Assembly (NCBI RefSeq): GCF_001894925.1
Contig: NZ_BCXD01000011.1
Span: 107,568 to 171,567, forward strand
Source: Rhodococcus rhodnii NBRC 100604
Lineage (GTDB): Bacteria > Actinomycetota > Actinomycetes > Mycobacteriales > Mycobacteriaceae
Length of the DNA: 64,000 nucleotides
Direction of reading: 5' to 3'
This document shows positions 8,466 to 18,054 of this stretch, in pieces. The first letter of the stretch is position 1. Every line of letters starts with the position of its first letter. The notes under the pieces are model-generated. The model saw nothing but the letters and a program-made list of their open reading frames with translations, made no database searches and was not told the DNA's origin. A program made the translations under genes and the position numbers.

Positions 8466-10418
8466 TCAGTCGGCGACGAGCTCGCCCGGGGTCTCCCCGA
8501 GCCGGCTCGGTGTCTCGGCGAGCTCGCCCGGCACCGGGTCCGACGCGAGCGCGATCGCCTCGTCGAATTCGCGCCTGCCCACCTGCGAGCCCAGCACGAG
8601 GGCGAGCCGCGTGAAGAAGCCCTCGCGATCGTCGGCGTCGACCTGATCGATCGCATCCGACAACCCGAGCCACACGTGCTCGCGATGCACCTCCGCGGGA
8701 TCGCCGCCCGAGGGAACACCGGCACGTGCCGTCCTGCCCGATCCCGCGTCCACCGAGGCCACGCGGTCGGCGACGGCCACCAGATCGTCACGATCGAGCG
8801 TGCGGGTCAGCACGAGACCGTCCGGCCGGATCACGAAGACCTCGCCGCGCCGGGCACCCAGCGCGGACGCCGACCACCCCTGGGCGTCGTCGATCACCGC
8901 GAGTCCCTCACGGGGCAGGCACGCGCCGTCCGTGACGACGACCGCCGTGACGGATTCGGGAGCGAGCCGCGCCGCCAGATCTGCGGCCGACGCCACGAGC
9001 GCCGACGCCTCGGCATCACTCAGCCCGACACCGACGAGCGAGAACCCGCTGCCGCGTGCGTTGCCGAACGTCGACTCCACGTCACCGTGCGCCGTACGGA
9101 CGACGACGCGACGATCGTCGACCGGGTCACCCGGCTGCAGGCCCGGCAGCACGTCGTCGAGTTCGACCGTGAGCGGCGAGAAGTGCGCGTGGGTGGCGCT
9201 CGACTGCCGCGGGTCGATGAGATGCGAGAACTCGGTGCGCGACGTCGCGAGCGCGAGGACGGCGTCGCGGGTCGCGCGGTAGCCGTCGGTGCCGGGTGAC
9301 ATCACGAGCGTCGACTTGCCGGCGTTCGCGACGTTCTGCTGCCACGACGCGTGCCGCTCGGCGGAGTACGCCGCGAGCAGTGTCGCGTCGGCGTTCCCGT
9401 GGACGACGGCCGAGAGCATCCAGACCAGCGTCTCGGCGTCCTCCATGCCCGAGTTGAACCCTCGCACTCCGAAGATCGGGACGAGGTGTGCGGCGTCGCC
9501 CGCGAACACGATGCGGCCGTGGACGAACTCGTCGAGCGCGAGCGCGCGAGCCCGGTAGAAGCCGTGCCACTCGAGCGTCCACGGAGTGTCGTCGCCGAGC
9601 CACTCGAGGTGACGCGCGATGCGCTCACGAATCCGCGGTTCCTGCGTCTCGAGGTCGGCGTCGTCCGACGGGTCGAGCTGGTAGTCGATGCGCCAGATGT
9701 CGCGCGGCTGCTGATGCATGATGATCGTCGATCCGGGATTGCTCGGCGGATCGAACCAGACCATGCGCTCCGCGGGAAGCTCCGACTCCCAATGGATGTC
9801 GGCGATGACGTAGCTGCCCGAGTAGCTCGTGCCCTGCATCCGCAGACCCGCGAGCTCCCGCATCCTGCTGCGCCCGCCGTCGGCCGCGACGACCCACTGC
9901 GCGCGCAGCCGCCGCGTCCCGAACTCCGTCGTGATCTCGACGGTGACGGAGTCGTCGTCGCGCATGAGGCCGGCGACCTCGGACTTCCAGTGCAGGGTCA
10001 CGAGCGGATGCGCGAGCAGCTTGTCCGTCATGACCTGCTCGAACTCGGACTGCGAGACGTTGACCATCGGGCCGCGCACGTCGGTGTCTCCGCTGCGCAT
10101 CGTGAACTCCATGACCTGATGGCGGCGGTAGAAGCTGCGCCCGCCGACCCACGGCAGCACGAGCTCTTCCAGTTCGTCACCGAAGCCGAGCCGCGAGGCG
10201 ACTTCGAGGCTGTGCCTCGAGATGCAGATCGCGCGGCTGCCGAAGGACACCTGATCGGCCGCCTCGAGGACGGTGACGGGGATGCCGCGGTTCGCGAGGC
10301 CGAGCGCCACCGCCATCCCGACGGGGCCCGCCCCGACGACGACGACGGGCAGTGCCGAGTCGGTCACGGAATCGAAGTCGGCGGGCGTGTAGCTGCACGG
10401 CTGGTAATAGGTGGACAC
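8466..10418 (-). CDS. FAD-dependent aromatic-ring monooxygenase with C-terminal DUF2783-like segment
   Basis: This 650-residue protein is a class A flavoprotein hydroxylase (PheA/TfdB/MhpA group) that hydroxylates phenolic rings with NAD(P)H and O2. It has an N-terminal FAD fold VVVVGAGPVGMAVALGLANR (about residues 25-44), a DG motif VVAADGGRSRMRELAG, a GD motif GRIVFAGDAAHLVPIFGVRG and a thioredoxin-like C-domain. The last 80 residues (EHVWLGLSDAID then FFTRLALVLGSQVGRREFDE) resemble DUF2783, usually a separate small protein beside such monooxygenases. The GTG 10418 start follows 26 nt after the MHS transporter gene, so uptake and hydroxylation of one aromatic acid are probably co-transcribed. 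The substrate is not known. LysR at 11921 is a plausible regulator. Confidence 0.85.
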   Translation of the reverse strand: MSTYYQPCSYTPADFDSVTDSALPVVVVGAGPVGMAVALGLANRGIPVTVLEAADQVSFGSRAICISRHSLEVASRLGFGDELEELVLPWVGGRSFYRRHQVMEFTMRSGDTDVRGPMVNVSQSEFEQVMTDKLLAHPLVTLHWKSEVAGLMRDDDSVTVEITTEFGTRRLRAQWVVAADGGRSRMRELAGLRMQGTSYSGSYVIADIHWESELPAERMVWFDPPSNPGSTIIMHQQPRDIWRIDYQLDPSDDADLETQEPRIRERIARHLEWLGDDTPWTLEWHGFYRARALALDEFVHGRIVFAGDAAHLVPIFGVRGFNSGMEDAETLVWMLSAVVHGNADATLLAAYSAERHASWQQNVANAGKSTLVMSPGTDGYRATRDAVLALATSRTEFSHLIDPRQSSATHAHFSPLTVELDDVLPGLQPGDPVDDRRVVVRTAHGDVESTFGNARGSGFSLVGVGLSDAEASALVASAADLAARLAPESVTAVVVTDGACLPREGLAVIDDAQGWSASALGARRGEVFVIRPDGLVLTRTLDRDDLVAVADRVASVDAGSGRTARAGVPSGGDPAEVHREHVWLGLSDAIDQVDADDREGFFTRLALVLGSQVGRREFDEAIALASDPVPGELAETPSRLGETPGELVAD

Positions 10419-10444
10419 GTGAGGATCCGCTTTCTTCTCGAATG

Positions 10445-11779
10445 TCAGGAGGCGCGGCCGGCGTCGGCGCGGCGGGCATCGGTGTTCGTCTCGTGGAGCA
10501 TGAGGATCGACCCGAGGCTCACGAGCGCGATGAGCACGAAGTAACCCGTGATCGCGTACGTCGTCCCGAACGTGCCGTAGAGGAAGGTCGCCATGAACGG
10601 GGCGAGGCCGCCGCCGAGGATCGCGCCGATCTGGTAACCGAGCGATGCGCCGCTGTAGCGGATGTGGGCCGGGAACAGCTCGGCGAACAGAGCCGACTGC
10701 GGGCCGGCGCAGCAACCGAGGACGAACGCGAGCACGATCATCGCGGTCTGCATGACGGCGATCGACGCGGTGTCGATCATCGGGAAGAACGCCGCGGACG
10801 TCACGAGCAGCGCGACCGACGCGATGATGTAGACGCGACGGCGTCCCCACGTGTCCGACTTGAAGGCCGAGAACGCCATGCCCGCCATCCACACCGGGCA
10901 CGCGACGATGAGCATCGTCAGCATCGTCGACCGGTCGAAGCCGAGCTCCTCCGTGCCGTAGTTGAGCACGTAGACCATGAAGACGTAGGCGATGCCGTTG
11001 GTGGCGATGAACGTGCCGGCCGCGAGCAGCACCGAACGGTAGTTCTTGGTCAGCACCTCGACGATCGGCATCTTCGCGACCTGCTCGTTGCGCTGGACCT
11101 GCGTGAACTCCTCGCTCTCGTGGACGCCGAGGCGGATCCACATGGCGACGAAGACGAGGACGGCGCTGAAGAGGAACGGCAGACGCCAGCCCCACGACTG
11201 GAAGGCCTCTTCGGGCAGCAGCTGCGTCACGAGCAGGAAGACGAGGTTCGCCGCCAGCACACCTGCGGGAACGCCCATCTGCGGCGCGGCACCGTAGAGG
11301 CCGCGCTTGCCGGGGGGCGCGTTCTCGGTGGCGACGAGGACCGCGCCACCCCATTCGCCGCCGACGCCGATGCCCTGCAGGAACCGCAGCGCCACGAGCA
11401 GGATGGGCGCGAGCACGCCGATCGCCTCGTAGTTGGGCAGCAGACCGATTCCCACCGTCGCGACGCCCATGAGGACGAGCGACAGCACGAGCATGGACTT
11501 CCGGCCGATCTTGTCGCCGAAGTGCCCCATGACGACGCCGCCGATGGGGCGGGCGATGAATCCGACGGCGAACGTCGCGAAGGCCGCGAGTGTGCCCGCG
11601 AACGCCGACGCCGACGGGAAGAACTGCGGCCCGATGATGAGCGCGGCGGCAGTGCCGTAGATGAAGAAGTCGTACCACTCGATCGCGGTACCGACGAAGC
11701 TCGACGTGACGGCTCGCCTCGCCTGACGCTCGGACACCGCGGGTGCCCCGGTCCCGCTGGTCGCGTCTGCAACTGTCAT
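10445..11779 (-). CDS. MHS-family MFS transporter (metabolite:H+ symporter)
   Basis: This protein of about 444 residues has 12 predicted membrane helices. Marks of the MHS/ShiA/ProP group are TAIEWYDFFIYGTAAALIIG in helix 1, GHFGDKIGRKSML in the 2-3 loop and RFLQGIGVGGEWGGAVLVAT in helix 4. Members import organic acids and aromatic acids with protons. ATG 11779 is chosen because GAAAGG lies 7 nt upstream; ATG 11785 is also possible. The aromatic monooxygenase gene follows on the same strand, so the cargo is probably its aromatic substrate (inference). Confidence 0.88.
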   Translation of the reverse strand: MTVADATSGTGAPAVSERQARRAVTSSFVGTAIEWYDFFIYGTAAALIIGPQFFPSASAFAGTLAAFATFAVGFIARPIGGVVMGHFGDKIGRKSMLVLSLVLMGVATVGIGLLPNYEAIGVLAPILLVALRFLQGIGVGGEWGGAVLVATENAPPGKRGLYGAAPQMGVPAGVLAANLVFLLVTQLLPEEAFQSWGWRLPFLFSAVLVFVAMWIRLGVHESEEFTQVQRNEQVAKMPIVEVLTKNYRSVLLAAGTFIATNGIAYVFMVYVLNYGTEELGFDRSTMLTMLIVACPVWMAGMAFSAFKSDTWGRRRVYIIASVALLVTSAAFFPMIDTASIAVMQTAMIVLAFVLGCCAGPQSALFAELFPAHIRYSGASLGYQIGAILGGGLAPFMATFLYGTFGTTYAITGYFVLIALVSLGSILMLHETNTDARRADAGRAS

Positions 11780-11920
11780 CGACATCCCTTTCGCAATACT
11801 GTGCCGACATTCACGACACAAGATGACGATGACGTGTTCCACCTCACTTGAAAAGCGCGGAAACGTAACCTTGTTGAGCGGAATTCCCGAGGTATCGGGC
11901 ATCATTCCAGTTCATCAAGG

Positions 11921-12847
11921 CTAACCGAAGCGATGAAGGTCCCTCGCAAATGTGACGAAGGCCCTCGAAACGCGGCTCAGAACGGCCTTCGCCGGCCACG
12001 CCACGACCACCGAGACCGCCGGAACGTCGCCCCCGCGGATGGGTCGCGGAGCCACCCCGCGCCCCTCGTAGGTGACGTCGAAGTGCGGCCGCTGGAGCAG
12101 AATCGTCCAGCCGAGCCCGCGCCCCACGAACGCGCGCGCCGTCTCGAAGTTGGCCGTCCGGTACACGACGTTCGGGGTGAAGCCCGCCTGCCGGCACAGC
12201 CCCAGCGCGTGATTGCTGCTCGGCGGTGCGTCGAGCAGGATCATCGGCTCGGCGACGAGATCCGCGAGCGCGACGGGCTCGCCGCTCGCCGCCAGCGGAT
12301 GATCGGCGGCGAGCAACACCATCGGCTCGCGCCGCAACAGCGGTTCGAGCCGCCACGTGGGCGGCAGATCGAGGTCGTAGACGATCGCGACGTCGAGCTG
12401 GCCGGACTCGAGCGCACCGCGGAGCTGATTCTGGGTCTCCTCGCGGAACGCGACCGACGCCCGCGGATACATCGACGTGAAGCCGGCGATCATGGACGGC
12501 AGCAGGGTGGGCCCGAGGGCGGGATAGCACCCGATCGCGACGGGACCGACCACCGTGCCCGTCGACCCCGTCGCGTCGTCCTGGAGTTCGGTCGCCTGCT
12601 GCAGCAGGGTCCGCGCCCGCCCGAGCACGGCCTCGCCGGTCGGGGTCAGGGAGATGCCGTGTGCTCGCCGCCGCACGCACAGTTGCGCCCCGAGCGCGCG
12701 CTCGAGATCGGTCACCGCGGCGGACACCGCGGACTGCGACAGGTGCATCGTGTCGGCGGCGCCGCTGATCGTGCCGGTCTCGGCGACCGCGATGAAGGCG
12801 GCGAGCTGCCGCATCGTGTAGCCGGGGACTCCGTCGCCGCGCGTCAT
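11921..12847 (-). CDS. LysR-type transcriptional regulator
   Basis: This 308-residue regulator has a standard N-terminal winged HTH (MRQLAAFIAVAETGTISGAA, then LSQSAVSAAVTDLERALGAQ) and a two-lobed co-inducer domain from about residue 95. It lies upstream of, and on the same strand as, the MHS transporter and monooxygenase genes. It is divergent from the aldo/keto reductase gene, with a CACCA-TG-TGGTG palindrome between. LysR proteins usually act on the divergent promoter, so both neighbours are candidate targets. No strong ribosome-binding site precedes ATG 12847. Confidence 0.92.
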   Translation of the reverse strand: MTRGDGVPGYTMRQLAAFIAVAETGTISGAADTMHLSQSAVSAAVTDLERALGAQLCVRRRAHGISLTPTGEAVLGRARTLLQQATELQDDATGSTGTVVGPVAIGCYPALGPTLLPSMIAGFTSMYPRASVAFREETQNQLRGALESGQLDVAIVYDLDLPPTWRLEPLLRREPMVLLAADHPLAASGEPVALADLVAEPMILLDAPPSSNHALGLCRQAGFTPNVVYRTANFETARAFVGRGLGWTILLQRPHFDVTYEGRGVAPRPIRGGDVPAVSVVVAWPAKAVLSRVSRAFVTFARDLHRFG

Positions 12848-12951
12848 GGCGCAACCGTAACCCGCGGCGAACGGCCGGAACCCGCATACCGGCGCGGCGA
12901 GGGACGCCCGTCTTCCCTGCGACGCCGGGCGAATCGCCCGCGCCCACGGAC

Positions 12952-12963
12952 CACCATGTGGTG
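12952..12963. promoter_or_regulatory. Palindrome in LysR/AKR divergent region
   Basis: CACCA-TG-TGGTG has perfect 5-bp arms. It lies about 55 nt before the aldo/keto reductase start and 105 nt before lysR, where a LysR recognition or activation site would be expected. Confidence 0.35.
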
Positions 12964-13018
12964 CGATAGCGTTCGCCACGAACCGGACGATTTGCCAGAA
13001 GGAAACGGAGAACACGAC

Positions 13019-13966
13019 GTGGTAGCCGTAGGCCACTCCGACCTGGAGATCTTCCCGCTCGCACTGGGCGGCAACACGTTCGGCTGGACGGCCGACGAGA
13101 CGACGTCGTTCGACATCCTCGACTCGTTCGCCGAGGGCGGCGGCAACATGATCGACACCGCGGACTCCTACTCGGCGTTCGCTCCCGGGAACTCGGGCGG
13201 CGAGTCCGAGACGATCATCGGAAGATGGCTCGCGCACAACGGATTGCGCGAGCACGTCGTCGTCGCGACGAAGGTGAGCCGGCATCCGCAGTTCCGCGGG
13301 CTCGCGCCCGAGACCATCGCGGCGGCCTCGGCCGCATCGCTGGAGCGGCTGCAGACCGATCGCATCGACCTCTACTACGCGCATTACGACGATCCGGACG
13401 TCCCGCTCGAGGACAGCCTCGCGGCGTTCGACGAACTCGTCCGCAACGGCTCCGTCCGCTACCTCGGCATCTCGAACTACTCCCCCGAGCGGGTGCGCGA
13501 GTGGATGTCGATCGCCGACGCCCGCGGTTACGCTCGCCCGGTCGCGCTGCAGGTGCAGTACAACCTGGTCCATCACGCGACGTTCGAGCGCGACTACGCG
13601 CCACTCGCCGCCGAGTTCGGGCTCGCGGTGTTCCCGTACTACTCGCTCGCCGCGGGCTTCCTCGCCGGCAAGTACCGCACGATGGAGGATCTGCGGGGCG
13701 TGCCACGCGAGGCGACGGCCGCGAAGTACCTCACGCCCGCGGGCCTCGAGGTCGTCGACGCGCTGCACGAGATCGGTGCCGCGCACGACGTCGAGCCCGC
13801 CACCATCGCGCTCGCGTGGCTGCTCACCCGCCCTCGGATCACCGCACCGCTCGCGAGCGCGAGTCGGCTCGACCAGCTCTACAGCCTCATGGACGCGCCG
13901 TCGATCGTGCTGACCTCGTCCGAGATCCATCGGCTCGACACGCTCTCGCGCGCCGTCGCACAGTGA
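13019..13966 (+). CDS. Aldo/keto reductase
   Basis: This 315-residue (beta/alpha)8 NADPH-dependent oxidoreductase carries the catalytic tetrad: Asp and Tyr in MIDTADSYSAFAPGNSGG, Lys in VVVATKVSRH and His in LYYAHYDD. GISNYSPERV is the cofactor-side block typical of the YajO/Tas-like group. The GTG start at 13019 has GGAG 8 nt upstream. It is transcribed away from lysR. The substrate is not evident; reduction of aldehydes or ketones is likely. Confidence 0.9.
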   Translation: MVAVGHSDLEIFPLALGGNTFGWTADETTSFDILDSFAEGGGNMIDTADSYSAFAPGNSGGESETIIGRWLAHNGLREHVVVATKVSRHPQFRGLAPETIAAASAASLERLQTDRIDLYYAHYDDPDVPLEDSLAAFDELVRNGSVRYLGISNYSPERVREWMSIADARGYARPVALQVQYNLVHHATFERDYAPLAAEFGLAVFPYYSLAAGFLAGKYRTMEDLRGVPREATAAKYLTPAGLEVVDALHEIGAAHDVEPATIALAWLLTRPRITAPLASASRLDQLYSLMDAPSIVLTSSEIHRLDTLSRAVAQ

Positions 13967-13970
13967 CATG

Positions 13971-13994
13971 CCGCTCCGCAGACCGGCGGAGCGG
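13971..13994. terminator. Hairpin between convergent genes
   Basis: CCGCTCCGC-AGACCG-GCGGAGCGG has 9-bp perfect arms around 6 nt. It lies directly after the aldo/keto reductase stop and before the end of the opposing gene at 14000. Confidence 0.55.
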
Positions 13995-13999
13995 GGCGC

Positions 14000-15232
14000 T
14001 CACCCGCGGTCGGTGAGTGCCGCGATGTCGCGGCCGAGGATCGCGCGATAGGCCTGAACCGTCTCGTCGATCCCGAGCTGGCGGCCCAGCGAGTCCATGT
14101 TGTCGACGGACAGCTCACGCGTCCCCGCGCGCGAGACGAGCCGATCGATGCGGCCGTCGATGTCGAGGACGCGGTCGACGGCGTCCTGCGTCGCGATGCG
14201 CGAATCGAGCCGCGACAGGACGTCCGAGATCCGGGCGAGCGCGACGACACGCTCGACGACCTGATTCCACACGGGCTCGAGGGCGCGGCGACGCGCGGCG
14301 ACGCGATCGGCGCCGCGCCACGGATCGTCGCCGCGGTCCGCGACGGCCGCGATCGTGTCGAGATCCTCGGCGACCGACCTCAGCTCGACGGTGTCCACGG
14401 CGATCGACACGAGTTCGCCGGCGACGTCGAGCTGACCGCGGGGCACGAGCCCGTGCTCCGAACGCCAGAACCGGGATCGCACGACGCGATCGGCGTGCAC
14501 ACCGGCGAGGAAGAGGGCGCACTCGTAGCGATCGCGCATCGTCGCGGGGCGATCGTGGCCGCTGTCGTCCTGACGTGGGGGATTCGCCCAGTCGGGTGGC
14601 AGGTGATCGGTGACCGACTTCGGCATGTACTGCGCGAAGTCGCCGGCACGGCGGACGGCGCCCCCGAGAACCGCGCCGCCGAGCGCGGAGTCCACGGCCC
14701 GTCGCATCACGGTCGGCCGCTGCGGCGCCGGGGTGCGCAACAACGCCTCGAACAGCTGCTCGCGCTCGGCGGGATCGAGGTGCACGCCCTCGCGTCGATC
14801 ACGCCGGATCGACCGCACGCCCGACGCGAACGCCCGCCCGGGACCCACCCACGCCGACCGCGCGGCACCGAGCCTGCGATCGAGATCGCCGATCCGCGCG
14901 TTCGCGAGCATCCGCACCGGCGCGGGCAGTCCGCTGCTGCGCTCCGCGATCTCGGTGCGTTCGTCGACGAGGCGCCGCAGCCGTGTGTAGCCGCCCGTGT
15001 CGGGCCAGGCGCGGCCCGCCCTGATCCGCGCGACGACGGCGGAGCGGGTCTGCTCGTCGACGGCACCCGCGGCCACCAGGAGCGCGGGCTCGTCGCCGAG
15101 CTCGACGTCGCCGAGGCCCGCCGCGGCGTCGATCCGCGCCTCGGCACACCAGCGGCGAACGTCGGCACCGATCCGCGCGGCGTCGTCCTCGGCGCTCGTA
15201 CCCTCCACAGGCGCACCACCGTCGTCGTTCAT
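14000..15232 (-). CDS. Hypothetical protein, 410 aa
   Basis: I do not recognise this protein. It is cytoplasmic, rich in Arg, Asp and Ala, and mostly helical in appearance, with no membrane segment or signal peptide. A run of charged helical segments in the middle (DRRLGAARSAWVGPGRAFAS) and a C-terminal half with regular heptad-like spacing (VVERVVALARISDVLSRLDS) could form a coiled coil. The start ATG 15232 is well supported by AGGAG 7 nt upstream. It is divergent from the endonuclease IV gene, and its position next to a DNA repair enzyme is the only functional hint. Confidence 0.7.
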   Translation of the reverse strand: MNDDGGAPVEGTSAEDDAARIGADVRRWCAEARIDAAAGLGDVELGDEPALLVAAGAVDEQTRSAVVARIRAGRAWPDTGGYTRLRRLVDERTEIAERSSGLPAPVRMLANARIGDLDRRLGAARSAWVGPGRAFASGVRSIRRDRREGVHLDPAEREQLFEALLRTPAPQRPTVMRRAVDSALGGAVLGGAVRRAGDFAQYMPKSVTDHLPPDWANPPRQDDSGHDRPATMRDRYECALFLAGVHADRVVRSRFWRSEHGLVPRGQLDVAGELVSIAVDTVELRSVAEDLDTIAAVADRGDDPWRGADRVAARRRALEPVWNQVVERVVALARISDVLSRLDSRIATQDAVDRVLDIDGRIDRLVSRAGTRELSVDNMDSLGRQLGIDETVQAYRAILGRDIAALTDRG

Positions 15233-15349
15233 CGAACGCTCCTCTCGTGCGCGTGGCCGTCCCACCGATCGTCCCCACCGGCGATTGTCCCAGAATCCGG
15301 CGAACCCGGCCGGAACCACCGAATCCGGCGACGCGGGGTGGGACCGTCG

Positions 15350-15355
15350 TAGGCT
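15350..15355 (+). promoter_or_regulatory. -10 box of nfo, leaderless start
   Basis: TAGGCT ends 6 nt before the ATG at 15362, so transcription would begin at the start codon. No ribosome-binding site is present, which agrees with a leaderless mRNA. Confidence 0.5.
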
Positions 15356-15361
15356 GGCGCC

Positions 15362-16123
15362 ATGCGTCTCGGAGTGCACGTACGCGAGGACGACGATCCG
15401 ATCGGGAGCGCCGACGCACTGGGCGCCGACATCGTGCAGGTGTTCGTCGCCGATCCCCAGAAGTGGCGCGCGCCGCAGCCCCACCCGCGCGCCGACGAGA
15501 TCCGCGAGAGCCCCGTCGCCGTCGTCGTGCATTCGCCCTACGTCGTCAACGTCGCCAGTACCAACAATCGTGTGCGCATCCCTTCCCGCAAGCTCGTCGC
15601 CCAGCACGCCGAGGCGGCAGCCGAACTCGGCGCCGTCGGGCTCGTCGTCCATGGCGGCCACGTCGCCGACACCACCGAGGTCGACACCGGATTCGACAAC
15701 TGGCGCAAGCTCTTCGAGCGCTCCGGCGGATTCCCCGTCCCCATCCTCGTCGAGAACACTGCGGGCGGCGATCACGCGATGGCACGCGAACTGGACGCGA
15801 TCGCACGGCTGTGGGACGCGATCGGCGAGTTCGAGCCGGGGTTCTGCCTCGACACGTGTCACGCGTGGGCGGCGGGCCTCGATCTCGGCACCGTCGTCGA
15901 CCGCGTCCGCGCGATCACCGGGCGGATCGACCTCGTGCATCTCAACAACTCCCGCGACGAGTTCGGTTCGGGCCGCGACCGCCACGACAACCTCACGGAC
16001 GGGACGATCGACACCGCGGCGCTGCTCGACGTCGCGCGCAGCGCGAACGCCCCGGTCGTGCTCGAGACGCCCGGCATCGGGCTCGAGGACGACCTGGACC
16101 TCCTCCGCCGCGAACTCGGCTGA
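15362..16123 (+). CDS. nfo: Endonuclease IV (AP endonuclease, family 2)
   Basis: This 253-residue TIM-barrel repair enzyme cleaves 5' of abasic sites in DNA and uses three metal ions. Likely metal ligands are visible in order: His57 (VVHSPYVVN), His97 (VVHGGH), Glu131 (LVENTAGG), Asp164 and His167 (CLDTCHAWAAG), His193 (LVHLNNS), Asp206 and His208 (GRDRHDN) and Glu235 (LETPG). The length matches actinobacterial End/Nfo proteins. Expression is probably leaderless. No DNA-damage box is evident immediately upstream. Confidence 0.92.
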   Translation: MRLGVHVREDDDPIGSADALGADIVQVFVADPQKWRAPQPHPRADEIRESPVAVVVHSPYVVNVASTNNRVRIPSRKLVAQHAEAAAELGAVGLVVHGGHVADTTEVDTGFDNWRKLFERSGGFPVPILVENTAGGDHAMARELDAIARLWDAIGEFEPGFCLDTCHAWAAGLDLGTVVDRVRAITGRIDLVHLNNSRDEFGSGRDRHDNLTDGTIDTAALLDVARSANAPVVLETPGIGLEDDLDLLRRELG

Positions 16124-16148
16124 GCCCGGGTCGGGGTGACCGCGGGGG

Positions 16149-17912
16149 TCAGCCGACCGCGGCGCGCCCGTAGATGTCGGACACCAGTTCGGCGAAGTGA
16201 TCGAGCACGACCGACCGCCGCACCTTCCCGGTCGGCGTCAGCTCGCCCTCGGACTCGCTGAGCGCCCGCGGCACGAGCCGCCACTGCCGGATCGACTCGG
16301 CCGTGGACACCGAGGCTTTCGCATGATCGACCGCGTCCTGGACGGCGGCACGGACGTCTCCGAGTCCGTCGGCGACGCCGGGATCGACGGTGACCAGCGC
16401 AGACACGAACGGCCGGCCGTCGCCCACGACGACGGCGTCCGCGACGACGGCGTGCGAGCGAAGCCGGTCCTCGAGCGGAGCAGGCGAGACGTTCTTGCCG
16501 CCCGCCGTCACCAGCACGTCCTTCGAGCGGCCCACGATGGTGAGGACGCCGTCGGCGTCCAGTTCGCCGAGATCGCCCGTCCGGAACCAGCCGTCGTCGA
16601 ACGCGTCGGTCGTCGAACGGCGGTCGCGCCAGTACCCCGCGAACAGCGCGGGCCCGCGCAGCTGGATCTCACCGTCGTCGGAGATCCGCACGGCGTTGCC
16701 GCCCAGCGGCGGGCCGACGGTGCCGACACGACCCACGCCCGGCCCGCAGACCGTGTGGGCGGCACACGATTCGGTGAGCCCGTACCCCTCGTACACAGGA
16801 AGTCCCAGGCCACCGAAGAAGTGTCCGAGTTCGGGAGCGAGCGCCCCGCCGCCCGAGATCGCCCACCGGCAGTGGCCGCCGAACGCCGCACGGATGTCGC
16901 GGAAGACGAGGCGATCCGCGAGGGCGCGCCGCATCCGGAGCACCGGCCCGATCCGCCCTCGCTCCCCTGCACGGCCGACCGCGATCGCGGTGCGCTCGGC
17001 GAACCGGAACACCCCGGCCGCGAGACGTCCTCGTTCCGTCGCGCGTCGCGCCGCGGCTTCGTGCACCTTCTCGAAGACGCGAGGGACGCCGAGCACGGTG
17101 TCGGGCCGATGCGCCGTGAACTGCTCGGCGACCGTCCCGAAATCCGCCCAGTGCGCCTGCACCACCCCTGCCTCGAACATCGCGAGCGACACACTGCGGG
17201 CGAGAACGTGGGCGAGCGGCAGGAAGACGACGGCGCGGTGGCCGGGGGCCGCGATCTCCCCCACCGGCGCGGCGAGCAGAGCGCGCATCTCCGACAACAG
17301 ATTCCGGTGCGTGAGCATGCACCCCTTGGGCCGCCCCGTCGTCCCCGACGTGTAGACGATCGTCGCGAGGTCGTCGGCACCCAACGCCAGCGCACGGCGG
17401 AAGACGATCTGATCCTCGAGGTCGCGGCCGCGGACGATGAGGGTGCCCACGGCGTCGTCGTCGAGCACGAGGACCTCCGGCGTGCCACGCGAACGCACGG
17501 CGTCGCGCTGGGCGTCGGTCTGCACCACCGCGACGCGCGATTCCGAATCCGAGGCGATGAACCGGATCTGCTCGGGCGACGACGACGGATACACCGGAAC
17601 CGACACTGCGCCCGCAGCCCAGATCGCGTAGTCGAGCAGCGACCACTCGAAGCTCGTCGGCGCCAGCAGCAGCACGCGGTCACCCGGTTCGACGCCCGAC
17701 GCGACGAGCCCCTTCGCGACACCGGTGACGAGTGCGGCGACGTCGCGCGCCACGACGTCGGTCCAGCCGTCCGCCTCCGGGCGGGAGAACAGCACGCGCT
17801 CGGGGGCGTGCTGGGCGTGCGCGAACACCGCCATGACGACGTTCTCGTGATCGGCCACCGCGTAGTCCACGGGCCGGCTCGTCTCGCGCACGGGCGCAGT
17901 AGTTTCGCGCAC
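16149..17912 (-). CDS. Long-chain fatty acid-CoA ligase (FadD, AMP-binding)
   Basis: This 587-residue ANL-family enzyme activates fatty acids to acyl-AMP and then acyl-CoA. It has the P-loop IVYTSGTTGRPKGCMLTHRN (about residues 167-186), a gate region LPVYEGYGLTESCA, the hinge motif DGWFRTGDLGELDADGVLTI and the C-terminal Lys region LTPTGKVRR. It is of the FadD15/FadD11 type and shares its domain pattern with the second ligase at 31241. The GTG start at 17912 has GGAGG 8 nt upstream. It is convergent with nfo; a weak imperfect hairpin (16122-16157) overlaps both ends. Confidence 0.9.
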   Translation of the reverse strand: MRETTAPVRETSRPVDYAVADHENVVMAVFAHAQHAPERVLFSRPEADGWTDVVARDVAALVTGVAKGLVASGVEPGDRVLLLAPTSFEWSLLDYAIWAAGAVSVPVYPSSSPEQIRFIASDSESRVAVVQTDAQRDAVRSRGTPEVLVLDDDAVGTLIVRGRDLEDQIVFRRALALGADDLATIVYTSGTTGRPKGCMLTHRNLLSEMRALLAAPVGEIAAPGHRAVVFLPLAHVLARSVSLAMFEAGVVQAHWADFGTVAEQFTAHRPDTVLGVPRVFEKVHEAAARRATERGRLAAGVFRFAERTAIAVGRAGERGRIGPVLRMRRALADRLVFRDIRAAFGGHCRWAISGGGALAPELGHFFGGLGLPVYEGYGLTESCAAHTVCGPGVGRVGTVGPPLGGNAVRISDDGEIQLRGPALFAGYWRDRRSTTDAFDDGWFRTGDLGELDADGVLTIVGRSKDVLVTAGGKNVSPAPLEDRLRSHAVVADAVVVGDGRPFVSALVTVDPGVADGLGDVRAAVQDAVDHAKASVSTAESIRQWRLVPRALSESEGELTPTGKVRRSVVLDHFAELVSDIYGRAAVG

Positions 17913-18054
17913 GCCGTCATCCTCCCCGTCTCGGCGCGAACGCAGGCGCGGTGGGCGTGACACTCCGGTCACGATTGGAGAACGTTCCCGGCACGTCGTC
18001 GCCGCAGCGACATCTCGTTGCGCCGTGCCGCTCGTTGCGGGCACACTCGGAATC

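Noticed and set aside
10352..11851. A 499-codon plus-strand frame opposite the MHS transporter
   Set aside because: Its composition (Arg, Asp, Glu, His) mirrors the hydrophobic transporter on the other strand; no ribosome-binding site or domain.
16122..16157. Terminator hairpin between nfo and the acyl-CoA ligase gene
   Set aside because: The arms GGCTGAGCCC and GGGGTCAGCC are short and mismatched, and they overlap the coding ends; too weak to list as a feature.
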